Position numbers and translations under genes: made by a program. Positions 1 to 11,356 of a stretch of DNA of 64,000 nt are shown here, piece after piece (within the stretch, counting starts at the first letter, position 1; the number at the start of each line of letters is the position of its first letter). Origin of the DNA: Myxococcales bacterium (GTDB taxonomy: Bacteria; Myxococcota; Myxococcia; Myxococcales; JAJYLH01); NCBI GenBank assembly GCA_021787845.1, contig JAJYLH010000016.1, forward strand, positions 26,385 to 90,384, read 5' to 3'. The notes below the pieces were generated by a model, which had not been told where the DNA came from, ran no database searches, and saw only the letters and a program-made list of their open reading frames with translations.

Positions 1-587
1 AGGTCCCTCGGCGAGGTGAACGCGAACAGCCGCCGCCCCTGGTGCCGCGCCACCTGCGCCACGATGTGCGCCGCCGCTCCAAAGCCATAGATGCCCAACC
101 GCTTGGCGTCACCGGTGAAGGAGAGCGAACGGTACCCGATGAGCCCCGCGCAGAGGAGCGGCGCCGCGTGCACGTCGTCGTAGCTCTCCGGCAGCGCAAA
201 CGCAAAGCGTGCGTCGGTGACGGCGTACTCGGCGAAGCCGCCGTCGAGGTCGCAGCCGGTGAAGCGCGCGTTCTCACAGAGATTTTCCCGGCCGGACGCG
301 CAAAAGCGACAGTTCCCACAGGAGTAGCCGAGCCAGGGGACGCCGACGCGGGTGCCTTCAGGGGTCTCGACGCCCACGCCGCGGCGCTCGACGACGCCGA
401 CGATTTCGTGGCCGGGGACGATGGGGCTCTGGGCGCGGGCCAGCTCGCCTCGGGCCACGTGGAGGTCGGTCCGGCAGACGCCGCACGCCTTCACCCGAAT
501 CAACAGCTCACCGGGGCCCGGCACCGGTACCGGCCGGCTTTCGGGGACCAGCGCCGTCTTCGGGCGTCGCAGCACCATCGCCAGCAT
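1..587 (-). CDS. Zinc-dependent alcohol dehydrogenase, 3' end beyond window
   Basis: Only the first 195 codons lie in the window; the frame stays open to base 1. The protein is a medium-chain dehydrogenase that should oxidise an alcohol with NAD(P) in the cytoplasm. Visible motifs are the catalytic-zinc segment GVCRTD (Cys38) followed by GHE (His60/Glu61), and the structural-zinc cysteines 90, 93, 96 and 104 in a CxxCxxCxxxxxxxC pattern. The start of the Rossmann fold is visible as LGIYGFGAAAHI. The ATG at 587 lies 4 bases beyond the stop of the TetR gene, so the two are probably co-transcribed and the regulator may control this enzyme. A second ATG three codons in is possible. The substrate cannot be told from this part. 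Confidence 0.9.
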   Translation of the reverse strand, partial: MLAMVLRRPKTALVPESRPVPVPGPGELLIRVKACGVCRTDLHVARGELARAQSPIVPGHEIVGVVERRGVGVETPEGTRVGVPWLGYSCGNCRFCASGRENLCENARFTGCDLDGGFAEYAVTDARFAFALPESYDDVHAAPLLCAGLIGYRSLSFTGDAKRLGIYGFGAAAHIVAQVARHQGRRLFAFTSPRD

Positions 588-591
588 CGGT

Positions 592-1197
592 TCACTCCGA
601 CCTCGCGCCCAGGTGAAACGCGCCCAGGCAGAGGTCGACGAAGGTCACGTCCTCGGCCTGCGGCTCGCGCGGCGCCAGCGCCCGGCCGTGCAGCGCGTGC
701 CAGAGGACGGCGGCGTGGTCGCGGTCGAAGGGGTGGATTTCCACCGGCTCTTCCTGCCGCCGCCGCGCAATCAGCTCGGCGAACGCTTCGATGACCGGCC
801 GGGGGTGGATGCCACCGCTGCCGTCGGGTGAGGCGGCGCCGAAGGCGAGCGCGTAGCTGGCCCGCTCGTTCGCGGCGAAGGCGAGGTACCGGCACGACGC
901 CTCCCTCAGCGCCGCCAGCGGTCCACCGAAGCGCTCCGCCACAGCGTCGACCCCTTCGGTCATCGCCAGCGCCAGCCGGCTGAGCGCGTCCTGGCGCAGC
1001 TCGTCGACGATCGCCTCCTTGTTCGGGAAGTGCTTGTAGATGGCGCTCGGCGTGTACTCGCAGCGAGCGCCGATGTTGCGCATGGTCACCGCGGAAAAGC
1101 CCTCGATCGCGAAGAGCGAGCGCGCGGCGTCGAGAATGCGTTCGCGAACCAGTGCCTTCTGCGCCCGGCGGCGGCGGACGTGGGGCTTGAGCGGCAT
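592..1197 (-). CDS. TetR/AcrR family transcriptional regulator
   Basis: 201 residues. The N-terminal helix-turn-helix occupies about residues 15-62 (ILDAARSLFAIEGFSAVTMRNIG, then the recognition helix around YTPSAIYKHFPNKEAIV), the classic TetR pattern. The remaining ~140 residues are the variable ligand-binding region. I chose the ATG at 1197 because it lies about 14 residues before the first HTH helix, as is normal; longer frames upstream belong to the overlapping Hsp70 shadow. It is followed after 4 bases by the alcohol dehydrogenase. Ligand and operator are unknown; no clear palindrome is seen in the 107-bp upstream gap, which instead holds a 9-bp tandem repeat. Confidence 0.9.
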   Translation of the reverse strand: MPLKPHVRRRRAQKALVRERILDAARSLFAIEGFSAVTMRNIGARCEYTPSAIYKHFPNKEAIVDELRQDALSRLALAMTEGVDAVAERFGGPLAALREASCRYLAFAANERASYALAFGAASPDGSGGIHPRPVIEAFAELIARRRQEEPVEIHPFDRDHAAVLWHALHGRALAPREPQAEDVTFVDLCLGAFHLGARSE

Positions 1198-1247
1198 CTC
1201 GTAGAATCTAACGCAGTCGGCGAAGACCGGCGCCCTGCGCCCGCGTC

Positions 1248-1298
1248 GATCAGACCGATCAGACAGATCCGACCGATCCGTCCGATCCGTCCGATCGG
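1248..1298. repeat. 9-bp tandem repeat (GATCCGTCC-like)
   Basis: GAT triplets recur at 1248, 1257, 1266, 1275, 1284 and 1293, giving five to six imperfect 9-bp units (GATCAGACC drifting to GATCCGTCC) in the gap between the Hsp70 stop and the TetR start. Two more GATCCGTCC-type units occur at about 9224-9241 in another intergenic gap. This is probably a microsatellite, but its position upstream of the regulator could affect expression. Confidence 0.75.
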
Positions 1299-1304
1299 CG
1301 GGCG

Positions 1305-4004
<2,700 letters not shown>

Positions 4005-5837
4005 TCACCCCTGCTCGGTCGGCCGCACGTTGAGCTCGAACTTCCACCGGCGGTCCCCGTCGCGCTCGACGCATTCGAGCGCGAGCGTCCCCACCTCGGT
4101 CACCCGCGATTGGAGGCGGACCGGCAGAACACGCCCGACCGCGCCGGGCGCCTCGAGGGTCGTCTCGATCGGCGCCAGCTCCTCCAGCAGCGGGTCGCCG
4201 CCGCTCGTCTCGGCGCCCACCCGATCGTCCCGGCGCACGCTGGAGTCGAAGAACCGGAACTGCGCCGGCTCGCCGACGACCAGCCCGAAGTCGCGTTCGA
4301 GCTTGACGGGATCGCTTCCCTCCTCCATCCCGAACGGCGCCACGCAGACGGCGGTCACCTCGGGTTCCACTCCCGGCACGGCCGGCGTTGCCGACTCGAT
4401 GCCGACGTAGTAGGCGCGCGCGGTCCCCCCGTGGATGCGCACGCCCCGGCCGCGCCGGACGAGCCCGTAGTAGGCCGCGCCCTTGGCCACGGCGAGATCC
4501 AGGTCGGCCGCGGCGAGCACCTTGACCTCCGCGCCGTGGTCGTCCCGGACCCACCCCCGGACCACCTCGACCAGCCGGTCCCGCAGGGGGCCGGCTTTCA
4601 TCACTCCGCCGTTGAACAGGACCGCCGTCGGATGGGCGAAGCGCCGCCCCTCGACCGGACGGCTGCCGGGGACCTTCGCGAGCGCGCCCGCCTGCCGGGA
4701 CAGGAACGCGGCGAGGTGGCGGGTGATCGCCGGGTCGGACGCGTAAGGCAGGTGCAGCTCGGTCAGCGCGGTGCGCCGCGCCTGCTTCGGATGTTCGTCG
4801 ACGCCGACCGGGGGAAGAAAACCGCGCACCAGGAGCTCGTCGACGTCCGCTCGCGACAGCTCCCAGCGAATCGACCCCCCGACGAGACCGCTGCCGCGGC
4901 CCGGAACGACCATCGGCGCCGTCTGGCGCTTCGAGTCGGAGAGCAGGAGCTCTTTGGCCTGGCGGCAGGCGTGGGTCAGCGCGAGAAACTGCCACGCATC
5001 CAGGGAGCGCTTCTGCTCGGCGAGCCTCGCCCGGACCGCGTGCGCGAGCGCCAGGTCCATGTTGTCGCCGCCGAGGAGCAAGTGGTCCCCGACCGCGACC
5101 CGATGGAGCACCAGGTCGCCGTCCTCTTCGCCGACCGCGATCAGGGACAGGTCGGTGGTCCCGCCTCCGACGTCGACCACCAGCACCACGTCGCCGACCT
5201 GCAGCTCCCGGCGCCAGCGCTCCTCGTGTCGGGCGAGGTAGGCGTAGAGCGCCGCCTGCGGCTCTTCGAGCAGCGTCGGCTGGAAGCCCGCCTGGGTCGC
5301 CGCCTCGACGGTCAGCTCGCGCGCGACCGCGTCGAACGAGGCCGGGACCGCGAGAACGACCTCGGCGTCGCCGAGCGTCGCGCCGGTCGCGGCCTCGAAC
5401 GCCTTCGACAGGTGCCGGAGGTAGCGCGCGCTCGCGTCGACCGGCGAGACCTTCTCCACCTCCGCGGGCGCATTCCAGGGGAGGATGCGCGAGCGCCGGT
5501 CGGCCCCGGCGAACGACAGCCAGCTCTTAGCGCTCGACACCAGCCTCGCCGGCACCAGCGCCCCATGGTTCCTCGCCAGCTCGCCGATGACCTCGAATCC
5601 GCTCTCGCCCCACGGCAGCGCCAGCGCTTCCCGTTTGAATTCGTTCGCGTTCGGGAGGTACAGCGCGCTCGGCAAGAGCGCTCTCGCTTCGACGAACCCG
5701 GGACTCGTGAGCTGCGGAACGGGCAGCACCTCGGGTTGCTGGAGGTCGCGCTCGTCTTCCGGCGCCGCGGCGAGCGCGAGCGCCGAGTTGGTGGTGCCGA
5801 GGTCGATGCCGACGACGCGCGTCGCTCGCGGGGCCAT
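4005..5837 (-). CDS. Hsp70-family protein (second paralogue)
   Basis: 610 residues. Nucleotide-binding motifs are present: DLGTTNS at 12-18, SFDAVARELT near 168, EEPQAALY at 191-198, DVGGGTTDLS from 222 and the FNGGVMKAGPL adenosine region. The C-terminal ~130 residues look like a substrate-binding beta domain without a helical lid. It is similar to, but clearly diverged from, the adjacent 899-residue paralogue. Its ATG at 5837 directly follows the TAG of the DUF2760 gene and its stop directly precedes the next ATG, so the three genes form one tightly packed unit. No J-protein or nucleotide exchange factor gene is nearby. It differs from housekeeping DnaK, which would have a longer C-terminus and grpE/dnaJ neighbours. 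Confidence 0.9.
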   Translation of the reverse strand: MAPRATRVVGIDLGTTNSALALAAAPEDERDLQQPEVLPVPQLTSPGFVEARALLPSALYLPNANEFKREALALPWGESGFEVIGELARNHGALVPARLVSSAKSWLSFAGADRRSRILPWNAPAEVEKVSPVDASARYLRHLSKAFEAATGATLGDAEVVLAVPASFDAVARELTVEAATQAGFQPTLLEEPQAALYAYLARHEERWRRELQVGDVVLVVDVGGGTTDLSLIAVGEEDGDLVLHRVAVGDHLLLGGDNMDLALAHAVRARLAEQKRSLDAWQFLALTHACRQAKELLLSDSKRQTAPMVVPGRGSGLVGGSIRWELSRADVDELLVRGFLPPVGVDEHPKQARRTALTELHLPYASDPAITRHLAAFLSRQAGALAKVPGSRPVEGRRFAHPTAVLFNGGVMKAGPLRDRLVEVVRGWVRDDHGAEVKVLAAADLDLAVAKGAAYYGLVRRGRGVRIHGGTARAYYVGIESATPAVPGVEPEVTAVCVAPFGMEEGSDPVKLERDFGLVVGEPAQFRFFDSSVRRDDRVGAETSGGDPLLEELAPIETTLEAPGAVGRVLPVRLQSRVTEVGTLALECVERDGDRRWKFELNVRPTEQG

Positions 5838-6413
5838 CTACAGCTCCACCTCCGCGGGCGCGAGCACCCGCGCGTCCGCGCCCGACGCGAGGGGCGGAAG
5901 CTTCACCTCCTTCGCGCGCCAGCCGTGGTGCCGGAGGGTTCCCGCGAACGGCGGGTCGCCGGCGACGTTGCCGGTGAGCCGGACAGCCGAGGGGTCGAAG
6001 CCGCGATCGACGACTACCCGGGCGCCCTCGCCCTCGACGCGCAGGGGCTCGAGCGCGAGGTAGTCCCCCAGCGCCTTGCGGCAGCCGTCGTGGACCATCC
6101 GCGCGGCCGCGCCGACGTCGGCGTCGGCGTATTGCGAGATGTCCTCCTCGAGGAAGTCGACGAACCGCCCCTCCCGCTGGAGGATGGCGAGCATCTGCAA
6201 GGCGGGCGCTGGGTCGGCCGCTCTGGGCTTGGGCTCTAAGGCAGCGGCTGCGGTCTTGCCTGGGTCAAGCGCTTTCGGCTCCAGAGAGGGCTCCAGGCGT
6301 ACGGCCTTCTTCTCGCGAAGCGCAAGCACGTCCGCCGCGAAGCGCGGGTGGAGGAGAATCTGGAACCACGTCGCGATCGCCAGCGCGAGGCGCGCGAAAA
6401 AGCCCGGTGTCAT
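5838..6413 (-). CDS. DUF2760 family protein
   Basis: 191 residues from the ATG at 6413, which has a GAGGGA Shine-Dalgarno 6 bases upstream; the longer frame above it has none. The first ~25 residues are hydrophobic (FFARLALAIATWFQILLHP), possibly a membrane anchor. An Ala/Pro/Lys linker follows. The conserved core (ALQMLAILQREGRFVDFLEEDISQY... then DADVGAAARMVHDGCR) is the pattern I associate with DUF2760. It is the first gene of the three-gene unit with two Hsp70 proteins; such DUF2760-Hsp70-Hsp70 clusters are seen in other bacteria. That suggests it is a membrane partner or client adaptor of the chaperones; this role is inference. Confidence 0.85.
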   Translation of the reverse strand: MTPGFFARLALAIATWFQILLHPRFAADVLALREKKAVRLEPSLEPKALDPGKTAAAALEPKPRAADPAPALQMLAILQREGRFVDFLEEDISQYADADVGAAARMVHDGCRKALGDYLALEPLRVEGEGARVVVDRGFDPSAVRLTGNVAGDPPFAGTLRHHGWRAKEVKLPPLASGADARVLAPAEVEL

Positions 6414-6923
6414 CGTCGTTCCCTCGAGCGGGGTGCCGGCCTTCGAGCTCGCCCGGACGGCGTCCGCTCTGGCATCCGAGCGATCACGTCGGCCCGAATG
6501 CGTGGAGCTTCGCATAACGCGCGGGAGCACCGAGATGCTCCGCCAGGCCCTCCGACGGCGCGTTCCGCACCGCGAAAAGCGCGCCACGATAGTCAGTCGG
6601 ACGCTCCGAGGGAAGCGAAGGCGCGCGGGGCGTCTTGAATCGACGACGCCGGCCGCTGGCAGCGGATGCCCTCCGGCCCGCACGGCGAAGGGCTCGAGTC
6701 CGGGGCGCTGCCGTCCGCGACACGCCGCGCCGGAGATTTCCGCTCATCCCGCGCGCAGTCGGAGGATGGGCGCGCCGCGCGAAGAACCGCTCGTTCCTCG
6801 TCCTTCGCCTGGCGCTCGGGATGACCGCTCGGAATGAGCGGTTCTTCGCTTGGGCACGGCATCTGTTCTTGGACGGGAGCGAGTCCGGCGACGGACCGGA
6901 TTCGTCGAGCGGATGAGAGCCGC
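6414..6923. repeat. Gene-free gap with two palindromic repeat units
   Basis: No convincing gene is seen. Bases 6779-6797 and 6831-6849 form a 19-base inverted repeat (GCGAAGAACCGCTC against GAGCGGTTCTTCGC) able to fold into a hairpin. Bases 6729-6751 (GCCGGAGATTTCCGCTC...) recur with one change at 58425-58447, in both cases followed by GGATGGGCG and GCCGCGC, so this is a dispersed intergenic repeat. The gap also contains the promoter region of the DUF2760-Hsp70 operon, in which I cannot pick a sure -35/-10 pair. Confidence 0.7.
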
Positions 6924-8468
6924 CTATGGAAGCCGGTCGGTCGCCCTGCGCCGCCGCAAGCCGAAGAGCGCCAAGGCGAGCAGGAGCGCCCATGCTCCCC
7001 CCCGAGCGGAAGCGCAGCCGCTCGGTGTCTTCGCCGCCGAGCTCGGAGCGGCGGCCGGCGGGTCGGTGGCGGAGCTGAAACCGACAGTGGCGATGGAGAC
7101 GGGCAGGGTGGCGTCGGGGCAGTCCATGCTCTGGCCGGTCGGGTTCGACAGGGTGAAGCTCTCGTCGATGTCCGCCTGCGATGACGCGGTGCGGATCGGG
7201 AACCGGAGCACCGCGACGTCGCCCGGTGCGACGTCCTGGTCGAGGACCGCCGCGGTGTCGTAGGCCGGCCAGCCGTCGGGTGGTTCGAGGAGGCTCGGCT
7301 TCCCGGCGTCGGTCGCGTCGGCGTGGAGCGAGACCGCCCCCGCCTTCCAGGTCGAGGCGCCGACGTTCTCGATTTCGACCCAGGCTTCGGAAGTGACTCC
7401 GGCGGCGAGCCAGCGGGGATAGGACGCGTCGACGATGGCCGCGGCGAACGCCGGCGGCGGGTTGCCCATCGTCGTCGGCGACCCGTCGTCGACCTTGCCG
7501 TTGCAATCGTCGTCGAGCCCGTCGCACTTCTCGGGCGAAGCCTGGGTGGTTTGCACGCAGGCGAGGCAGCCGCCGACGCAGTGTTCGGTCCCGGCCGCGC
7601 AGACGCCGAGCTTGCCCGTCGAGCACGCGGGCGTTCCCGCCGGATCGGGGCCGGCGCACTGGCTCATCGCGCCCCAGCGACAGGCGCCGTCGCACACCCG
7701 CTGTTGGGTGCCGCAATCGCAACAGGCCTGCTGCTGCACCTGACCAGGAGCGCACTCGCCCTGCCCGTTGCAGCTTCCCCACCCGCTCCACTGGCAGTTG
7801 CCCCCACAGGAGCGCTGCTGGGAGCCGCAGTTGCCGCAACCCTGCGTCTGGCCCTGGCCGGGGCTGCACGGGCCGCTGCCGCCGCAGCCGCTCCAGCCGC
7901 CCCAGTTGCCGTTCGAGTCGCAGGAGCGGCTCTGGGTGCCGCAGTTGCCGCAGCCCTGGACCTGCTGGTCGCCGGGATTGCACTCGCGTTGGCCGGGCAG
8001 GCCGATGTAGCCGTTGTTGAAGTAGCAGGCTCGATACCAATCCGGTATCGCGCTGCCCCGGCAGCCGGCGCAACAGTTCTGTTCCATCACGTGGACGCCG
8101 CCGCCGGTCAGCCCGTCCACCCAGGCGACATGGCCGTATTCGCTGTAGCGGCCGCTACAGGCGTTGTATCCGTCGTGCTCGTTGGCGATGGTTCCGACGC
8201 TGGGGGCGCCGCTTACGTTGTACCCGTCGACCCGCGCGTTGCCGGCCCAGTCGGTGGCGTTGCCCCACATCGGCAGGGCTCGATGCCAGTTGCAGCAGGC
8301 CTCTTCCCACGCCCACCAGGTGCAGTTCCCGCCGTTGTCGCAGCAGGGATAGGGATCGTTCCCGGCACACTGGCAGGTGTCGCAGTTGTTGCCACAGCAG
8401 TAGTCCGCGCGGGCCCGCGCGGGGACGAGGAGCGCGGCCGCCAGGAGCCCGACGGCGAGCGCCCTCAT
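6924..8468 (-). CDS. Exported CHAP-domain, Cys-rich, MopE-motif protein with MYXO-CTERM-like tail
   Basis: 514 residues. A signal peptide (residues 1-21, cleavage near ARA-DY) leads into a CHAP-like amidase fold with candidate catalytic Cys49 (NGGNCTWWAW) and His113 (YGHVAWVD). About 150 residues of Cys/Gly/Gln repeats follow (CGNCGTQ, CGNCGSQ, CDCGTQ). Next come a CDGLDDDCNG Asp/Cys motif of the MopE kind and an Ig-like segment. The C-terminus has GC, a hydrophobic helix and RRRR, resembling MYXO-CTERM surface-anchoring tails. The ATG at 8468 overlaps the upstream stop by 4 bases (ATGA), so the two are co-translated. It may be a surface peptidoglycan hydrolase; activity is unproven. Confidence 0.85.
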   Translation of the reverse strand: MRALAVGLLAAALLVPARARADYCCGNNCDTCQCAGNDPYPCCDNGGNCTWWAWEEACCNWHRALPMWGNATDWAGNARVDGYNVSGAPSVGTIANEHDGYNACSGRYSEYGHVAWVDGLTGGGVHVMEQNCCAGCRGSAIPDWYRACYFNNGYIGLPGQRECNPGDQQVQGCGNCGTQSRSCDSNGNWGGWSGCGGSGPCSPGQGQTQGCGNCGSQQRSCGGNCQWSGWGSCNGQGECAPGQVQQQACCDCGTQQRVCDGACRWGAMSQCAGPDPAGTPACSTGKLGVCAAGTEHCVGGCLACVQTTQASPEKCDGLDDDCNGKVDDGSPTTMGNPPPAFAAAIVDASYPRWLAAGVTSEAWVEIENVGASTWKAGAVSLHADATDAGKPSLLEPPDGWPAYDTAAVLDQDVAPGDVAVLRFPIRTASSQADIDESFTLSNPTGQSMDCPDATLPVSIATVGFSSATDPPAAAPSSAAKTPSGCASARGGAWALLLALALFGLRRRRATDRLP

Positions 8469-9094
8469 CGCGCGCCCTCCGGCGGCGGCGCCGAGGGGCG
8501 AGCCACCGCGCTCGGGCGCGGCATCGTCGATTTCTCGATCGTCAAGGTGTCGAGCACGCGGACGTACACTTCTCCCGCCCGCCGATTCTCTTCGTTCAGG
8601 CACGTCACCCGGATGATTCTTCCGCCCAGCGCGCAGACCGTGGCCGCCTGCGGAAGGATGCCCGGCGCGACCGGCTGCTCCATCACGATGGCAGGAAGAG
8701 CGCTCCTGCCGACCGTCCCGTCGGAAACGAACGCGCCGCCATCGCGCATGAACGAGAGATAGCGGTCGAAGAAGTCGTGGAGCCCGAGCCCCTGAGGATT
8801 GTCGAAGACGTCGATGCCGACCTCTTGCCCTTCCGGACCCGAGATGTCGTAGGTGGCCGTGACAACGCCGAGCGGAGGACGGGCGAGGTGCCGTTTCTCC
8901 ACGCGGAATCCGAGCATCGGTACTTCGAAGTGGAGGCTGGTCACCGGGTCGGAGATCGGCCGCCAGGTCACGCCATCCCAGGGGGGGGAGCCTGTGCCGG
9001 GCATCGGCCCGTCGTCACCCGCCCGCGCGCCGAGGGGCACGAGGAGCAGCAGCGCCAGAAGGAGCGCCAGCCCGGTCGACCCACGCACCCGCAT
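8465..9094 (-). CDS. Secreted protein of unknown function
   Basis: 209 residues. The ATG at 9094 follows a GGAGG ribosome site. Residues 1-25 are a signal peptide (LALLLALLLLVPLGARA-GD). The mature part has a globular core with SLHFEVPMLGFRVEKRHL and FFDRYLSFMRDGGAF, and three cysteines; it ends in a Pro/Ala-rich tail. I do not recognise the family. It is coupled by an ATGA overlap to the downstream CHAP/MopE protein, so a joint role at the cell surface is likely. Confidence 0.8.
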   Translation of the reverse strand: MRVRGSTGLALLLALLLLVPLGARAGDDGPMPGTGSPPWDGVTWRPISDPVTSLHFEVPMLGFRVEKRHLARPPLGVVTATYDISGPEGQEVGIDVFDNPQGLGLHDFFDRYLSFMRDGGAFVSDGTVGRSALPAIVMEQPVAPGILPQAATVCALGGRIIRVTCLNEENRRAGEVYVRVLDTLTIEKSTMPRPSAVARPSAPPPEGAR

Positions 9095-9253
9095 CCGGGG
9101 ACCTCCGGCCCGAAAAATTCAAGAATAGCACACCGGCGGCGCCCGGGTCCAGCGTCTGGGGCCGACGGCGCACCCCGTTCCGCGCGGCGTCGCAAGCGAA
9201 GCGCAGGCTGGCCGACGTGTCGTCCGATCCGTCCGATCCGCGACCGCGACGCC

Positions 9254-11293
9254 TCAGTGCTGGCGGGGTGACGTCCCCCCGGGTGGCAGAACCTGCGGCT
9301 GTTCGGCGGGAAAAGGCTGCTCAGGCAGCGCCGGCAGGCTGAGCGAATCGGCCGGCGCCGGCGGCTCGCGCGGCTTCATCGACGGCGCGACCGGCGGCGC
9401 GACTTTCGAGAGCACGAATTCCACCCGCTGGTTCTTCTTCCGGTCGCGCGAGAGCATCGGGTAGAGTGGGTCTTTCAGGCCCATCCCCTTCGCGACCACC
9501 CGGTGGACGTCAGCGCCGTCGGCGAGCAGCGCCTTGCGGAAGGCGTCCGCCCGCTGCTGGGTCCACTTCAGCCGGTCGTCGCCGCGCCGTCGCGCCGGAC
9601 CCGAGTCGACCTGGACCGCAAGCTCGGTGTCCGGATGGCGCGCGAGGTAGTCCGCGATTTCCACCAGCAACGGCGAGTCGGCGCGGGCCACCGTCGGCTT
9701 CCGTTCGGAGAGCGCCGGCGCCTTGCGCGGAACGATCCGGTCGTGGGCGACCTGGAAGAGATCCTTCGCCGGCCTCGGAGCGAGCTGCGCGGTGACCAGC
9801 GAAACCACGTTCGCCCCCACGTCGACCGAGAAATCGCGGGCGAGCTGGTGGTCCGGCAGGATCGCCACGACGTAGTGCCCGGTCGCCACCCGCTCGCTGA
9901 AGGAGCCGTCGAGCGACAGCGGCGCTTCCATCGTCGTCGGACCGATGAGCCGAACGACACCGGAAACGCTCCCCTTGAGCGCTGTCACCTTCCCCGCGAC
10001 GAACCCGGTCGGCGGAGGAGGCGGCGGCGGTGGAGGGGGAGGGGGCGCCGCCGGGGGCGGCGGCACCGCGGTCATCGCCAGCTCGGTAGTCGAGAGCGCT
10101 CCCGCTTTCACCACGGCCGAGCCGGTCGCTGGCTCGTAGCCCTGCCGCTCGGCGTGAAGGGTGACGCTCCCTGCGGCGAGAGCGCGCGAGAGGAAGTGGC
10201 CGTCCTCGCCGGTCGCCACCGGCGGCTCCCTCGCTCCAGCCACCGTTACCACCGCCTTCGCCAGGGGCCTGCCGGTCCTCTGGTCGACCACGGTGCCGCC
10301 CAGGTGCCCCGTGGTTGGCGGCGGCGGTGGCGGTGGGGGAAGCCGGTAGAGCCCTGCGTCGAAGACGAAGGAGTAGGCCGCGCCCAAGCTCCACGGAGGC
10401 GTCGCGGCAAAGCCTTGGACTCCGTTGCCGCCGGCGACGTCGGCGAAGACGTCGAAGGCCCCGAAATGGCCGGCTCGAATGCGTGCGCCGATGCTCAGGC
10501 GCTTGGCCGCCGCGCCGAAGGCCGAGGTGTTCCCGGCCGAGAACGCGCTCTTCGCGACGCCGAGCGGCAGGTCCAGGTCGAGGGTCAAGAACGGCGAGGC
10601 GACGCCCAAATCGTAATGCGCGCCGACCGCGAAGAGAAAGCGGTCGTAGCCGCTCAGCTCGGTTCCGAAGAGCAGGGCGGGCGTCATCTGCTCGTTGAAC
10701 GCATCCTGCGCCTTGCCGAGGGCGACGCCCGCGTTCGCGTCGACTTCGAGCCGGTGCCCGCCGATCGCGTGCGCAAATCCGCCGAGCGCCCGGAGGAACA
10801 CCGTCGAGTCGCTCAAGCTCCAGACGTCGGCGCCGACCCCGTTCTTCAGGTCGAAGCGCAGGTCCCCGCCGGCCCGGAAGTCCCCGAGCGCCCGCGCCCA
10901 TTTCAAACCGATGAGCCCATCGCCCTCGGCCTGCACGAGCTGCGGGTCGGCCGCGGTGTTCTGGTTCGAGCCGTTCGAGTAGTCGAGGTACAGCTCGAGA
11001 TCGCGCCAGACACCGTAGCCGGCCGACAGCTCGCCGTACAGGTCGGTATCGGTGCCGGTCACCGGGAACGAGGCGCCGCGAAAGAAGTTTCCCCGGAGCC
11101 CGAGCCGAAACGTTCCCGGCCTCGCCGACTCGGGCGCGATGATTCGTCCGTAGCCGGCGCCGCCGCCCAGCGCGACCCCCGAGTCCGGGAAGCTCGCGGG
11201 AGCGCTGCCGCTCGTCGTCGCGGCCGCCGCCGAGGCGAGCAAGAGCGTTGCCGAAAAGAGAAAGCGCTTCAGTGTGCCGATCGTCGACGTCAT
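9254..11293 (-). CDS. Outer-membrane beta-barrel protein with regulatory-like domain and OmpA C-terminus
   Basis: 679 residues. Residues 1-25 are a signal peptide. Residues ~40-320 alternate polar and hydrophobic strands with aromatic girdles, as in an outer-membrane barrel (YGELSAGYGVWRDLELYLDY). Two polyproline linkers (PPPPPPPP near 325 and a longer run near 425) bracket a carboxypeptidase-regulatory-like domain (GTVVDQRTGRPLAKAVVTV). The C-terminal ~120 residues are an OmpA-type peptidoglycan-binding domain (VDSGPARRRGDDRLKWTQQRADAFRKALL ... RVVAKGMG ... NQRVEFVL). It should therefore tie the outer membrane to the wall. It stands as its own unit, with 63 bp between it and the upstream Ig-repeat gene. 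Confidence 0.85.
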   Translation of the reverse strand: MTSTIGTLKRFLFSATLLLASAAAATTSGSAPASFPDSGVALGGGAGYGRIIAPESARPGTFRLGLRGNFFRGASFPVTGTDTDLYGELSAGYGVWRDLELYLDYSNGSNQNTAADPQLVQAEGDGLIGLKWARALGDFRAGGDLRFDLKNGVGADVWSLSDSTVFLRALGGFAHAIGGHRLEVDANAGVALGKAQDAFNEQMTPALLFGTELSGYDRFLFAVGAHYDLGVASPFLTLDLDLPLGVAKSAFSAGNTSAFGAAAKRLSIGARIRAGHFGAFDVFADVAGGNGVQGFAATPPWSLGAAYSFVFDAGLYRLPPPPPPPPTTGHLGGTVVDQRTGRPLAKAVVTVAGAREPPVATGEDGHFLSRALAAGSVTLHAERQGYEPATGSAVVKAGALSTTELAMTAVPPPPAAPPPPPPPPPPPPTGFVAGKVTALKGSVSGVVRLIGPTTMEAPLSLDGSFSERVATGHYVVAILPDHQLARDFSVDVGANVVSLVTAQLAPRPAKDLFQVAHDRIVPRKAPALSERKPTVARADSPLLVEIADYLARHPDTELAVQVDSGPARRRGDDRLKWTQQRADAFRKALLADGADVHRVVAKGMGLKDPLYPMLSRDRKKNQRVEFVLSKVAPPVAPSMKPREPPAPADSLSLPALPEQPFPAEQPQVLPPGGTSPRQH

Positions 11294-11356
11294 CTGGTGG
11301 GGTTCCTTCGACCCGCTTGGCCTCGAGGAAACGGTCCGGGCGCCAGCCGCGCCAAG

